Shown here: positions 41,840 to 48,698 of the stretch, in pieces
How positions within the stretch are numbered: position 1 is the first letter of the stretch
Layout of the letters: each line of letters begins with the position of its first letter
DNA from: a virus
Length of the DNA: 50,323 nt
Reading direction: 5' to 3' (one strand)
Virus record (IMG/VR): IMGVR_UViG_3300010885_003155
Coordinates: 1-50,323 of that record
The notes under the pieces: model-generated
Told to the model about the DNA's origin: nothing
The model's input: the letters and a program-made list of their open reading frames with translations, nothing else
The model's database searches: none
Made by a program: the position numbers and the translations under genes

Positions 41840-42757
41840 TCAGTCCTCGTCATCATTCCAAGCGTTCAAGATAGACACAAGGTCACCGGTCACGGCAGGG
41901 GCTTCTTCGACGGCAGTGGGCTTGGCACTGCGCTTCACTGGCGTAGGTGCGGGTTCATCCTCTTCGTCGTCAGGCTCGTCGGAGCGCACGACTGCAGGAG
42001 CAGCCTTTGCTGCTTCCTTCTTAGGCTCAGCCTTCGCACCATCCATAGCGGCAACAGTCAGCTGCACGTACTTCTTGGTCTCGGGGTCAGCCTGTGCACT
42101 TTGAACAAGCGCATACTCTTCGTCACTGATACCGCGCAGCGGGGTGAACAAAAGCTCCATGCTATCAGCGTTCAAGTCATAGCTGATGTTGGTCACCACT
42201 GTGTCAGGGCTTTCGCCATTGCCTAGCAGGTACTTCACGTAGCTCTCGAACGGATGGACGTTGCCGTTGCCCTTACCAAAGAGGGACTTGGCTGGCACGT
42301 TGAACTGATAGACTTCGCCCGTGGGATCACCTTCGAGTAGGATAGCGATACGGCGCTGGAAGCGGCAAGCGCGACCACCGTTCTCACCCGAACCCTTGAT
42401 GTTCTGCGAGCAGTCAGTGCAGTTAGAGGCTTGCTTGTTAGTAGCACCCGCCTCAGGCTTATCGCCAAGGTTTGACCAACAGTCAGGGAGGGTAGCCTTA
42501 GCATTGGGGTCATACTTACCAGCATAGAACTGGCGCGAGACCTTAGGCAGGGCGTCCACGATGATAGCGTTGAACTCGCCACGGATGGCATTGCCGTTCT
42601 GCTCGCCGTTGATCATGCGCTTGAACGTACCGTTAGTGTTGGTAGCGATGCGGCGCATATTGCTAGTAGCAGCAAGGCTCTTAGCGAGACCGGTAAGCTC
42701 GCGCTTACCAGTGGTCGAGACTGCACCAGCTTGTTTGAAGATAGAGAGGTTAGACAT
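41840..42757 (-). CDS. Probable ssDNA-binding protein (zinc, acidic C-terminal tail)
   Basis: 305 residues from the ATG at 42757, which overlaps the preceding gene by 8 bases; a longer frame from 42811 is less likely. A four-Cys site (Cys93, Cys113, Cys116, Cys131) could bind zinc. The core segment ACRFQRRIAIL and GEVYQFNVPAKSLFGKGNG are beta-rich. The C-terminus is an Ala/Pro/Glu linker ending in the acidic NAWNDDED tail, as in phage ssDNA-binding proteins that contact polymerase or helicase. Placement between nuclease/helicase and primase genes supports this. I know the family by type, not by name. Confidence 0.65.
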   Translation of the reverse strand: MSNLSIFKQAGAVSTTGKRELTGLAKSLAATSNMRRIATNTNGTFKRMINGEQNGNAIRGEFNAIIVDALPKVSRQFYAGKYDPNAKATLPDCWSNLGDKPEAGATNKQASNCTDCSQNIKGSGENGGRACRFQRRIAILLEGDPTGEVYQFNVPAKSLFGKGNGNVHPFESYVKYLLGNGESPDTVVTNISYDLNADSMELLFTPLRGISDEEYALVQSAQADPETKKYVQLTVAAMDGAKAEPKKEAAKAAPAVVRSDEPDDEEDEPAPTPVKRSAKPTAVEEAPAVTGDLVSILNAWNDDED

Positions 42758-42935
42758 TTTCAGCCACTCCAGATAGGAATTGATAGAAGAGGTCGGCAAT
42801 CTCTGTGACAAGAGACGGGCCTACCGTGATTTTGTCTTTAGGAGTTAGGATAGCTACGTAGCTAAGTGCCGCATCCAGCGCCTGTTTGCGCAAGATGTTA
42901 TCGGTGGTTCTCTGTTCCATAATTTTATCGCTCAC
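42750..42935 (-). CDS. Small hypothetical protein
   Basis: 61 residues from a GTG at 42935 that overlaps the previous TGA; an ATG five codons in is an alternative. Mostly helical, with ILRKQALDAALSYVAILTPK and a C-terminal LVTEIADLFYQFL helix. It overlaps the ssDNA-binding protein start. No recognised motif. Confidence 0.6.
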   Translation of the reverse strand: MSDKIMEQRTTDNILRKQALDAALSYVAILTPKDKITVGPSLVTEIADLFYQFLSGVAENV

Positions 42936-43339
42936 TTGTTAGTAGGTTTGCGGACTTGGACAATATATTTGCGGTCGCACTGCAACCCTGCCGGAAAGGC
43001 TTCGGGGTTATCTTGCAGGAACTGCTTCATATTGCCGTTGTGGATACGCTGCTCCAGAAGTTGCGGCGCATCATTCTCTTTGATGAAGCGGTACATCGTT
43101 TCCCAATCACTCGTCCAATAGCGAGCGTTGATACGGCGGCTAATCGTGCCGCTGGGGGTCTTGATGCTATCGGCGTTCTGCTCATTGCAGACCTCCAACA
43201 GCTTGTTCCCAACGATGTCTAGTTGGTCCTTAAGAGCAGTTATTGCTTCCTTGTGCTGCTCTTCCGCTTCATCGATAACGCCTCGGATTTTTCTGTATAC
43301 AGACACCAAGTCGTTAACGGACAAATCAGTTTCGGTCAT
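42932..43339 (-). CDS. Small coiled-coil protein of the replication block
   Basis: 135 residues with GAAGGAG before the ATG. Residues 1-55 are a charged coiled coil (VIDEAEEQHKEAITALKDQL). The C-terminal half has a conserved-looking SGTISRRINARYWTSDWETM and an FLQDNPEAFPAGLQ segment ending in a strand IVQVRK. The layout (coiled coil plus small C-terminal domain) is like phage nuclease-inhibitor (Gam-like) or recombination helpers, but identity is not established. It is the first gene after a 52-base gap with a possible promoter. Confidence 0.65.
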   Translation of the reverse strand: MTETDLSVNDLVSVYRKIRGVIDEAEEQHKEAITALKDQLDIVGNKLLEVCNEQNADSIKTPSGTISRRINARYWTSDWETMYRFIKENDAPQLLEQRIHNGNMKQFLQDNPEAFPAGLQCDRKYIVQVRKPTNK

Positions 43340-43367
43340 AGTTGCTCCTTCACCCTAAGGCCACACC

Positions 43368-43395
43368 AGATTAACTTAACATTTTACAGTGTCAA
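43368..43395 (-). promoter_or_regulatory. Possible leftward sigma70-type promoter
   Basis: On the - strand a perfect TTGACA (43395-43390), overlapping the end of the helicase gene, is followed by 16 bases and TAATCT (43373-43368). The -10 match is only three of six. It is the only gap over 40 bases in the leftward block and stands before the gene at 43339, so a promoter for the primase group is plausible but unproven. Confidence 0.35.
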
Positions 43396-44954
43396 GCGTC
43401 CGCTGTGGCGATCTGGCGATAGAGGTCGATAATTTTCTCGTGGTTCGTGATGTTGTTCTGAAGCATGTGGTAGAGCTTCGCTTCTACGTCACTACCCCGA
43501 ATGTGCACCACCGTCATGGGGTTATGCTGCCCCGGGCGGTTGATGCGGGCATTGGCCTGAAGGTAGGTCTCCACGCTTGTCACGGGCGCATACCATATAA
43601 CAGTGTTAGCTGCCGTGAGCGTCAGCCCATGCGATGCAGCCTGTGGCTGGATGATGAGCACATGCGGGTCCTTGCGGGTCTGGAACTCCTGCACGATCTC
43701 GCTGCGGCGGTTCACTGGCACCCTGCCGTTAATGACGTCGCAGGAGATGCCTTCCTTCTGTAGCCTCTCGCGTAGTAGCTCGATGGTATGTGTGAAGGGG
43801 ACGAAGACCAGCACCTTATGGCTAGCTTCTTCAATGACTTCCAAAACAGCCGTCAAACGGTTGCTTACATCGAACTCGATGACCTCGCCAGTATCCGAGT
43901 AGACCGCGCCTCCGCTGATCTGCAACAGCTTGTTGATCTTGGTGGCGGCGTTGACCGCACTGACCTCCTCGCCCGCTGCTTCGAACAGCATCTCATCCTT
44001 AAGCATCTTGTAGTAGGAGAACTGCATCTTGGTGAGCGGAGCTTCGCGCTCCATATAGGTGACGTCAGGTAGGTCCAGACAGTCCTTTCTCTCAAACCGG
44101 ATGGCAGGTTGCAGCACCCTATGCACGACGCTCTCGGCCTGTGGCTTTGCTGTCCACTTAAACTGGGTCACCTTGTACATGACCATATCGCGGAACGAGC
44201 CGTAGTACTTGGGGCAGTTGTCGGGGTTCACCAGCTTAGCTAGGCCGTAGGCATCCAAGGGTGATTGTGCTGCTGGCGTACCCGTAAGCATCCATAGGCG
44301 GGAATTAGTCGCGCCGACAATGCGGTTCAGTATCTTCCAGCGGGCCGTCTGTGCATTCTTGTAGGCGCTAGCCTCATCCACCACGATCAAGTCAAAGCCA
44401 CCATTGAGAACAGCATCCTCGACAACAGCCAACCCATCGAAGTTGAGGATCACGAACTCACTGCCCGCATTGACGATCTTCTCGCGCTGCTTCGCTGCCC
44501 CGTGGGCGACAGAGCAAGAGCGGTGCATCGCAAAAGTAAACAGGTCCTGCTGCCACGCAGCCTTCATGATGGACAGAGGGCACAGCACAAGGACGCGCTT
44601 GATCTCGCCCAGCTTCATCAGATAGTCCGCAGCCCAGATGACCGATGCGGTCTTACCTGTACCCTGCTCGTTGAAGCAGAACGCCTTATCGTTAAGGGTA
44701 AGGAAGGAGGCGGTTTCCTTCTGGTGATCAAACGGCTTGTGTTTGCCTGTCCATGTGTACCGCCCCTTGATAGGTGAGGGTGGGCTAGCCACGCCAAGGC
44801 GCATAAGCTCCTTGGTCTCCTTGAGACCCCAGTTCACTGCAACTTCATACGTGTCCCCGTCCTGCTTATAGACGGTACTCTTTTTGATATTGTCAGTGAT
44901 GGTCTTGGGGTCGGTCGTTGTGACGAGTAGCACCTTATCGTCAACGCTTTGCAT
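43392..44954 (-). CDS. SNF2/DEAD-type helicase (SF2)
   Basis: 520 residues. Superfamily 2 motifs in order: FDHQKE (75-80), Walker A NEQGTGKTAS (GTGKT 98-102), a VLVLCPLSIMKAAW segment (Ia), DEAS (193-196, DEAD-box-like Walker B), LTGTPAAQSP (TGTP 224-227, motif III), and C-terminal VLVFVPFTHTIELL, HGLTLTAAN and QANARINRPGQ (motifs IV-VI with arginine finger). SNF2-like enzymes use ATP to move along or remodel DNA. In phages of this type they act in recombination or replication. It overlaps the previous gene by one base. Confidence 0.85.
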   Translation of the reverse strand: MQSVDDKVLLVTTTDPKTITDNIKKSTVYKQDGDTYEVAVNWGLKETKELMRLGVASPPSPIKGRYTWTGKHKPFDHQKETASFLTLNDKAFCFNEQGTGKTASVIWAADYLMKLGEIKRVLVLCPLSIMKAAWQQDLFTFAMHRSCSVAHGAAKQREKIVNAGSEFVILNFDGLAVVEDAVLNGGFDLIVVDEASAYKNAQTARWKILNRIVGATNSRLWMLTGTPAAQSPLDAYGLAKLVNPDNCPKYYGSFRDMVMYKVTQFKWTAKPQAESVVHRVLQPAIRFERKDCLDLPDVTYMEREAPLTKMQFSYYKMLKDEMLFEAAGEEVSAVNAATKINKLLQISGGAVYSDTGEVIEFDVSNRLTAVLEVIEEASHKVLVFVPFTHTIELLRERLQKEGISCDVINGRVPVNRRSEIVQEFQTRKDPHVLIIQPQAASHGLTLTAANTVIWYAPVTSVETYLQANARINRPGQHNPMTVVHIRGSDVEAKLYHMLQNNITNHEKIIDLYRQIATADA

Positions 44955-45247
44955 TACTTCTTCCGTTCTCGCTTGCTAGTCTCTGACACCAGATTGTGTT
45001 TGCTGTCCCGCTTGAAGGAGCGGTTCTCGGCGGCGCTCTCGACGCGCACACCCTGCTTATTGCTGCCGCCCTTATCGAAGGCCACCTTGTGAGCGACGTC
45101 CTTGCCGTCCCCCTTGCTGACCTTGCCCTCCTTCATGAGCCTACGACGCTCGGCATTACGGGCAGCGCGGTTCTTCTTCTGCTCGGGGCTGGCTTCGTAC
45201 TTGGCAGCGTTCTCGTACTTGCGGTCAGCTTTGTTCTTGTAGGGCAT
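44954..45247 (-). CDS. Small basic protein with HNH-like motif
   Basis: 97 residues from the ATG at 45247, which has GGAGG correctly placed; the longer frame from 45301 is an overlap artefact. Lys/Arg/Glu-rich with MPYKNKADRKYENAAKYEAS and RAARNAERRRLMKEGK helices. The C-terminal half reads DVAHKVAFDKGGSNKQGVR and NRSFKRDSKHNLVSE. The D-x-x-H plus Gly-Gly-Ser-Asn and later Asn/Arg resemble a shortened HNH nuclease core. The usual Cys pairs are missing. It could be a DNA-binding protein of HNH descent, perhaps linked to the adjacent nuclease and helicase. Confidence 0.65.
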   Translation of the reverse strand: MPYKNKADRKYENAAKYEASPEQKKNRAARNAERRRLMKEGKVSKGDGKDVAHKVAFDKGGSNKQGVRVESAAENRSFKRDSKHNLVSETSKRERKK

Positions 45248-45249
45248 GA

Positions 45250-45918
45250 CTACCTCCGTGGGCGGTGATGTTCGCACTTTACCACAGGGCACCACCCGCA
45301 CAAAGGCCCAGACTTCGGGTTCCAGACGCCGCTCTCCATAGCTGCCTCTAGCTGGTCTAGCTGCTTATCGAACACGGACATATAGGTATCGAGGTTCTCG
45401 CGCAGGTGAACCTTCTTTGGGAACTCATTGCTAACCACGTAGAGCAAACCAGACTTGATCTTGTTCACCTCGGGGAAGTGGCAGAAGATCGCCCCTGCCA
45501 TTAGGTCCAGCTGCTTCATGTCGGCATACTTGGCGTTCTTGCCTGTCTTGTAGTCAATCATAGAGGCCGTATCGCCGTTCACGATCAGCAGGTCCACGAT
45601 GCCACGCCACCAGACGTTCTTACCAAAGAAGGTGGTAGGTGCGTAGCCAGTATTCGTATGGGCCACACCCAGCTTAAGCTCGGTGTACTTATCGCCCGGG
45701 AACTTATCCAGTGCTTCCACTACGCCAGCATACTGTTTGAACTTAGGCGGGATGGGTGTGCCAGCCTTAACGAATAGCTCAGCAGCTTCATGGAACTCAG
45801 TCCCATAGTCAGCCTCAGGGCCAGCCTCGTCCTTGACGTCCTTGACCACCTTGAGATGGAAGTACTTCTTCGGACATTGGTCGAAGGTCTTGATGCTGCT
45901 GTAGGACCAAGCGGTCAT
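45250..45918 (-). CDS. Cas4/RecB-type PD-(D/E)XK nuclease
   Basis: 222 residues. Active-site parts: His43 in GTEFHEAAE, Glu80 in TELKLGV, Asp109 in GIVDLL, and IDYKTGK (Asp122, Lys124); Gln136 in MKQLDLM is the QhxxY-like motif. Four Cys (Cys15, Cys207, Cys210, Cys215) are spaced as in an iron-sulfur cluster of AddB/Cas4-like exonucleases. It probably degrades or processes DNA ends in recombination. It starts within the previous stop (ATGA) and its stop lies 2 bases before the next ATG. Confidence 0.85.
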   Translation of the reverse strand: MTAWSYSSIKTFDQCPKKYFHLKVVKDVKDEAGPEADYGTEFHEAAELFVKAGTPIPPKFKQYAGVVEALDKFPGDKYTELKLGVAHTNTGYAPTTFFGKNVWWRGIVDLLIVNGDTASMIDYKTGKNAKYADMKQLDLMAGAIFCHFPEVNKIKSGLLYVVSNEFPKKVHLRENLDTYMSVFDKQLDQLEAAMESGVWNPKSGPLCGWCPVVKCEHHRPRR

Positions 45919-46127
45919 GGTATTTCCTTTAATTCACGGGCTGCGTTACGCACTTGAGATACGGTATTGAGCACGACGCGCCTATCTGCCTCTTGCCTCC
46001 TACCTCGGGGGAAGACAGCTACCAATCTACCACATAACATCACCTTGTGGTGTTTTGTACCTAGCTTAACATCCCAAGGGAGGCCCGTATTATCTAGGGC
46101 CTCCCGCAATTCGTCCGGTAGTTTCAC
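45915..46127 (-). CDS. Small HicA-like protein
   Basis: 70 residues from the GTG at 46127, which overlaps the glycosyltransferase TGA (GTGA); the longer frame from 46244 is less likely. Pattern: helix (LPDELREALDNTGLPW), a strand with GTKHHKVML (His26, His27), CGRLVAVFP, and a C-terminal helix (VLNTVSQVRNAAREL). The G-x-(K/S)-H-x-K strand and size match the dsRBD-like HicA fold, where His is catalytic in mRNA interferase toxins. No HicB-like antitoxin is adjacent, so it may be a tamed nucleic-acid-binding version. Stop overlaps the nuclease start. Confidence 0.6.
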   Translation of the reverse strand: MKLPDELREALDNTGLPWDVKLGTKHHKVMLCGRLVAVFPRGRRQEADRRVVLNTVSQVRNAARELKEIP

Positions 46128-46894
46128 TTCAGATTTCCCCCCGACTTCAGCATGTCCCCGTTGTAGACGTAGGTCCCAACGTGGTCCAACTTCACGAAGG
46201 GGTGGGCGTGAACCTTCCCCCCGTGTTTGCGAAACAGTTCGCAAAAATGATAATCTTCTGAAAGCAGTGCACCGCTCTCATCAATGCTGGTGGCAAAAAA
46301 CTCATGCGTCAAGGGTTTAGCATATTCCCCATCAGCCTTGATAAACGATGACACTCGATAGGTCGGCACATGCGGCGCGAGGTGGTCGAACACCGCCCGC
46401 TTGATGAGCATGAAGCCAGTACCGCCATGCCGCACCTCAATGACACCCCGCTCGTCTGTCTCGACGTAGCTCTCTCCGATCATGTTGAACACGAACGCGC
46501 CACCGTAATCCTCAAGGTCATCCTTGCCAGCGAGCGCTGCGCGTTTGACGCTATCCCAGTTCACTTCCTTCTTAGGATAGATGCCGCACACGATGTCATC
46601 GTCTACGGCTAGCAGGTGAGCAACAGCGTCCCCATCGAAGCCGATGTCCGCATCGATGAACATCAGGTAGTCACAGTCTGTGGCTAGGAACGTACGGGCA
46701 AGCTCATTACGCGCCCGGGTGATAAGGCTCTCATTGGTCATATGCGCCCAGCGCACCTCGACACCCAGTTCGCGCATCTTGTTCATGGTGTTCAGCAAGC
46801 CCAGCACGTACATGCCAGTGCACATGCCGCCGTACATGGGGGTGGCAATCATGATCTTCGGGCGCTTAGTCTTCACCTTGATCTCATCTAACAT
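46124..46894 (-). CDS. Glycosyltransferase, GT-A fold (replication module copy)
   Basis: 256 residues. Paralogue of the 8349 gene: PKIMIATPMYGG strand, TRARNELARTFL helix (59-70), and D-x-D in LMFIDADIGF (Asp81, Asp83) at identical positions. A later SEDYHFCELFRKHGG matches the EDY segment, followed by KLDHVGTYVYNGD. It lies among replication genes and 2 bases after a SAM methyltransferase, so its target could be DNA, a small molecule or a glycan. Its stop overlaps the start of the HicA-like gene. Function specific to phage is not known. Confidence 0.8.
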   Translation of the reverse strand: MLDEIKVKTKRPKIMIATPMYGGMCTGMYVLGLLNTMNKMRELGVEVRWAHMTNESLITRARNELARTFLATDCDYLMFIDADIGFDGDAVAHLLAVDDDIVCGIYPKKEVNWDSVKRAALAGKDDLEDYGGAFVFNMIGESYVETDERGVIEVRHGGTGFMLIKRAVFDHLAPHVPTYRVSSFIKADGEYAKPLTHEFFATSIDESGALLSEDYHFCELFRKHGGKVHAHPFVKLDHVGTYVYNGDMLKSGGNLK

Positions 46895-46896
46895 TG

Positions 46897-47508
46897 TTAG
46901 GCTCCCCTCTTGCGGATAACCATCTGGTACCCGACGTGGACGATCTCTACCTCTTCAGCGAAGATGTTCATGAAGGCATCAATAGCTAGCTTCGGGCGGT
47001 GCAGGATGTCACGCGACGGCCCCCACACATAATCATCGAATACCATGACACCCGTAGGCTTAAGTAGCGGCCACGCCATACAAGCGTCGGTCAGCACGTC
47101 CTTAGCAATGTGGCTTCCGTCAATGTAGATAAAATCATACCAGCCCAAAATGTCTTCTGGGTGCGATGCTTCGGAATAGATTTTAGAGAGCACCAATCGC
47201 GATGTCCCTTTATACTTAGTAATCTCTACAGCTTGATGCTTTTCCATAGCCAAATTGATGTTGTAATCAAACCGCTTTTCAACTGCGCTCATGTCCTCAG
47301 CGCCGTGCTCTTCGCCGCCTTCCCATGTGTCAATGCAGTCGATATACGCAGTTTCAGACGCCATGTTTTCAGTAATCCAAACGGTGCTGCGCCCTTCAAA
47401 CGAACCAATCTCAAGGAAGTTGTCTCTGTTAGGTAGCAAAGGAATAAGCTGCTGCCAAACTTCTGGTGCCCAGTGGAACCAGTCTTGGGTAAATTGATAT
47501 TCGTTCAT
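46897..47508 (-). CDS. SAM-dependent methyltransferase (class I)
   Basis: 203 residues from the ATG at 47508, which overlaps the previous TGA; a longer frame from 47553 is unlikely. Motif I FLEIGSFEGRSTVW (31-44) binds AdoMet, and the YDFIYIDGSHIAKDVLTD region (124-141, Asp130, His133) is typical of the Methyltransf_24 group. VMVFDDYVWG then follows. This group methylates sugars or other small molecules. Being just before the glycosyltransferase, it may decorate the same product. Confidence 0.8.
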   Translation of the reverse strand: MNEYQFTQDWFHWAPEVWQQLIPLLPNRDNFLEIGSFEGRSTVWITENMASETAYIDCIDTWEGGEEHGAEDMSAVEKRFDYNINLAMEKHQAVEITKYKGTSRLVLSKIYSEASHPEDILGWYDFIYIDGSHIAKDVLTDACMAWPLLKPTGVMVFDDYVWGPSRDILHRPKLAIDAFMNIFAEEVEIVHVGYQMVIRKRGA

Positions 47509-48080
47509 AGTTTTAGTGCCCTTTTGATTGAGTCGATTTGAGCCATGCCCCAAGTGGTAGTAGTGGGCGCAGAGGTAATGGTACCAGTGGTGAGAGTGCC
47601 AACTCTCCCGTTGTTCAGGATATTCATGGCGTATTGGTCTTTGGTATTGCTCATCGCTTGAGCTAGCAGTGCGCTTTGGTCCTGCTGCGCCCCAGCTAAC
47701 GAACTTCCATATGCGTTTGCTTGTGAGTTAGGGCTTGCATAGCCGTACCCCTGTTGCGCTTGCATCACCTGTTGCGATTGCAGTGATCGTTGCCGCTGAG
47801 CGTTCTGGAATGCCTGATCTTGCTCCTCCATTTCCTTGCGGCGGCGGTCGGGTCCGTTGACAAGCTCATCCATCACAGCTTCATGGATTTCATCCATACG
47901 GAATTTCCGCATGGCTTCTCTCATCACAGCCTTATCCTCTGCGCTTCCGAAGTCGTCTATATCGCTCACAAAGATTGCCCAGCGATTAAGGAATGCACCT
48001 CCCCCACGTTTGAACTCTTCGGGATGGCTCTCCATCCGCTTGAGTAGTAGCCGTACAACGGCATGTGGTTCTTCGGTCAT
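47505..48080 (-). CDS. Gln/Ala-rich hypothetical protein
   Basis: 191 residues. The N-terminal 90 residues are charged helices with SHPEEFKRGGGAFLNRWAIF (18-37). The middle is a Gln-rich, low-complexity linker (QNAQRQRSLQSQQVMQAQQG), with a Thr-rich C-terminal part. It starts in the previous stop codon and ends in the next ATG. Not recognised; the Gln-rich linker resembles phage structural or adaptor proteins but it lies in the replication block. Confidence 0.6.
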   Translation of the reverse strand: MTEEPHAVVRLLLKRMESHPEEFKRGGGAFLNRWAIFVSDIDDFGSAEDKAVMREAMRKFRMDEIHEAVMDELVNGPDRRRKEMEEQDQAFQNAQRQRSLQSQQVMQAQQGYGYASPNSQANAYGSSLAGAQQDQSALLAQAMSNTKDQYAMNILNNGRVGTLTTGTITSAPTTTTWGMAQIDSIKRALKL

Positions 48081-48331
48081 CTAATCACTCCACCTAAATA
48101 CTGTTTGCTAAAGGATTTACCCATCTGTCTTTGCAGGTCTAACCTTCCCAACTCACGGCCTCGCTTGATGCCTTCACGGATAAAGGCGGTATAGCACTCA
48201 GGGGTATCGCCCTTTAGACCTTTTGGCCAATCCATTGCCTCATACAAGCGGTCGGCCTCTGCCTCATCAGGATCGACCGGCGGTGGTGTCCAGCCCTGCG
48301 CGATGAGGGCTTCGCGTTCTTCTTCGGTCAC
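48077..48331 (-). CDS. Small acidic protein
   Basis: 84 residues from a GTG overlapping the previous TGA. It starts with EEREALIAQGWTPPPVDPDE, an acidic helix and Pro-rich turn, then an amphipathic helix (YTAFIREGIKRGRELGRLDL) and a basic end. No recognised motif. Coupled to both neighbours. Confidence 0.6.
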   Translation of the reverse strand: MTEEEREALIAQGWTPPPVDPDEAEADRLYEAMDWPKGLKGDTPECYTAFIREGIKRGRELGRLDLQRQMGKSFSKQYLGGVIR

Positions 48332-48507
48332 GGGTTGGGTCCTTTATGGGTGAGGATTTTCAAAGCATGGGCCTTGGGGATTGCTACACCTAGGTAGATA
48401 TCCTGAAGCCCATTGCGCAGCCGCTTGATCTCGGCGTCCCGCGCAGCGAGAGCCACCTTGAGGGCATCATACTCATCTTGCGTGATGGTACTATGATGTT
48501 GGGTCAT
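48328..48507 (-). CDS. Small coiled-coil protein
   Basis: 59 residues from the ATG at 48507, which overlaps the previous TGA; the longer frame from 48528 is less likely. The core is a short coiled coil (ALKVALAARDAEIKRLRNGL), followed by a YLGVAIPKAHALKIL segment. Function unknown. Confidence 0.6.
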   Translation of the reverse strand: MTQHHSTITQDEYDALKVALAARDAEIKRLRNGLQDIYLGVAIPKAHALKILTHKGPNP

Positions 48508-48698
48508 GCCTCTTCTCCATCCTCCCAACCATCTAAAATCCTTTGTAGTGTCTCGCGCACCACCTCTCGTGAGCGCGGATCATCTGCCACGCCTTTGACC
48601 CACATCTCGATATTGTCATCCCAATGGTGTGTGATGATGATCTCGTAGATAACAGGTGGGCGGTGGTCAGCGAGGTTAATGACGTCACCCATCAACAT
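48504..48698 (-). CDS. Small hypothetical protein
   Basis: 64 residues; the start is at 48698 or, with a TGATG overlap to the polymerase stop, at 48692. Core YEIIITHHWDDNIEMWVKG and an REVVRETLQRILDGWED helix, acidic end. A possible beta-alpha fold; no recognised family. Confidence 0.6.
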   Translation of the reverse strand: MLMGDVINLADHRPPVIYEIIITHHWDDNIEMWVKGVADDPRSREVVRETLQRILDGWEDGEEA

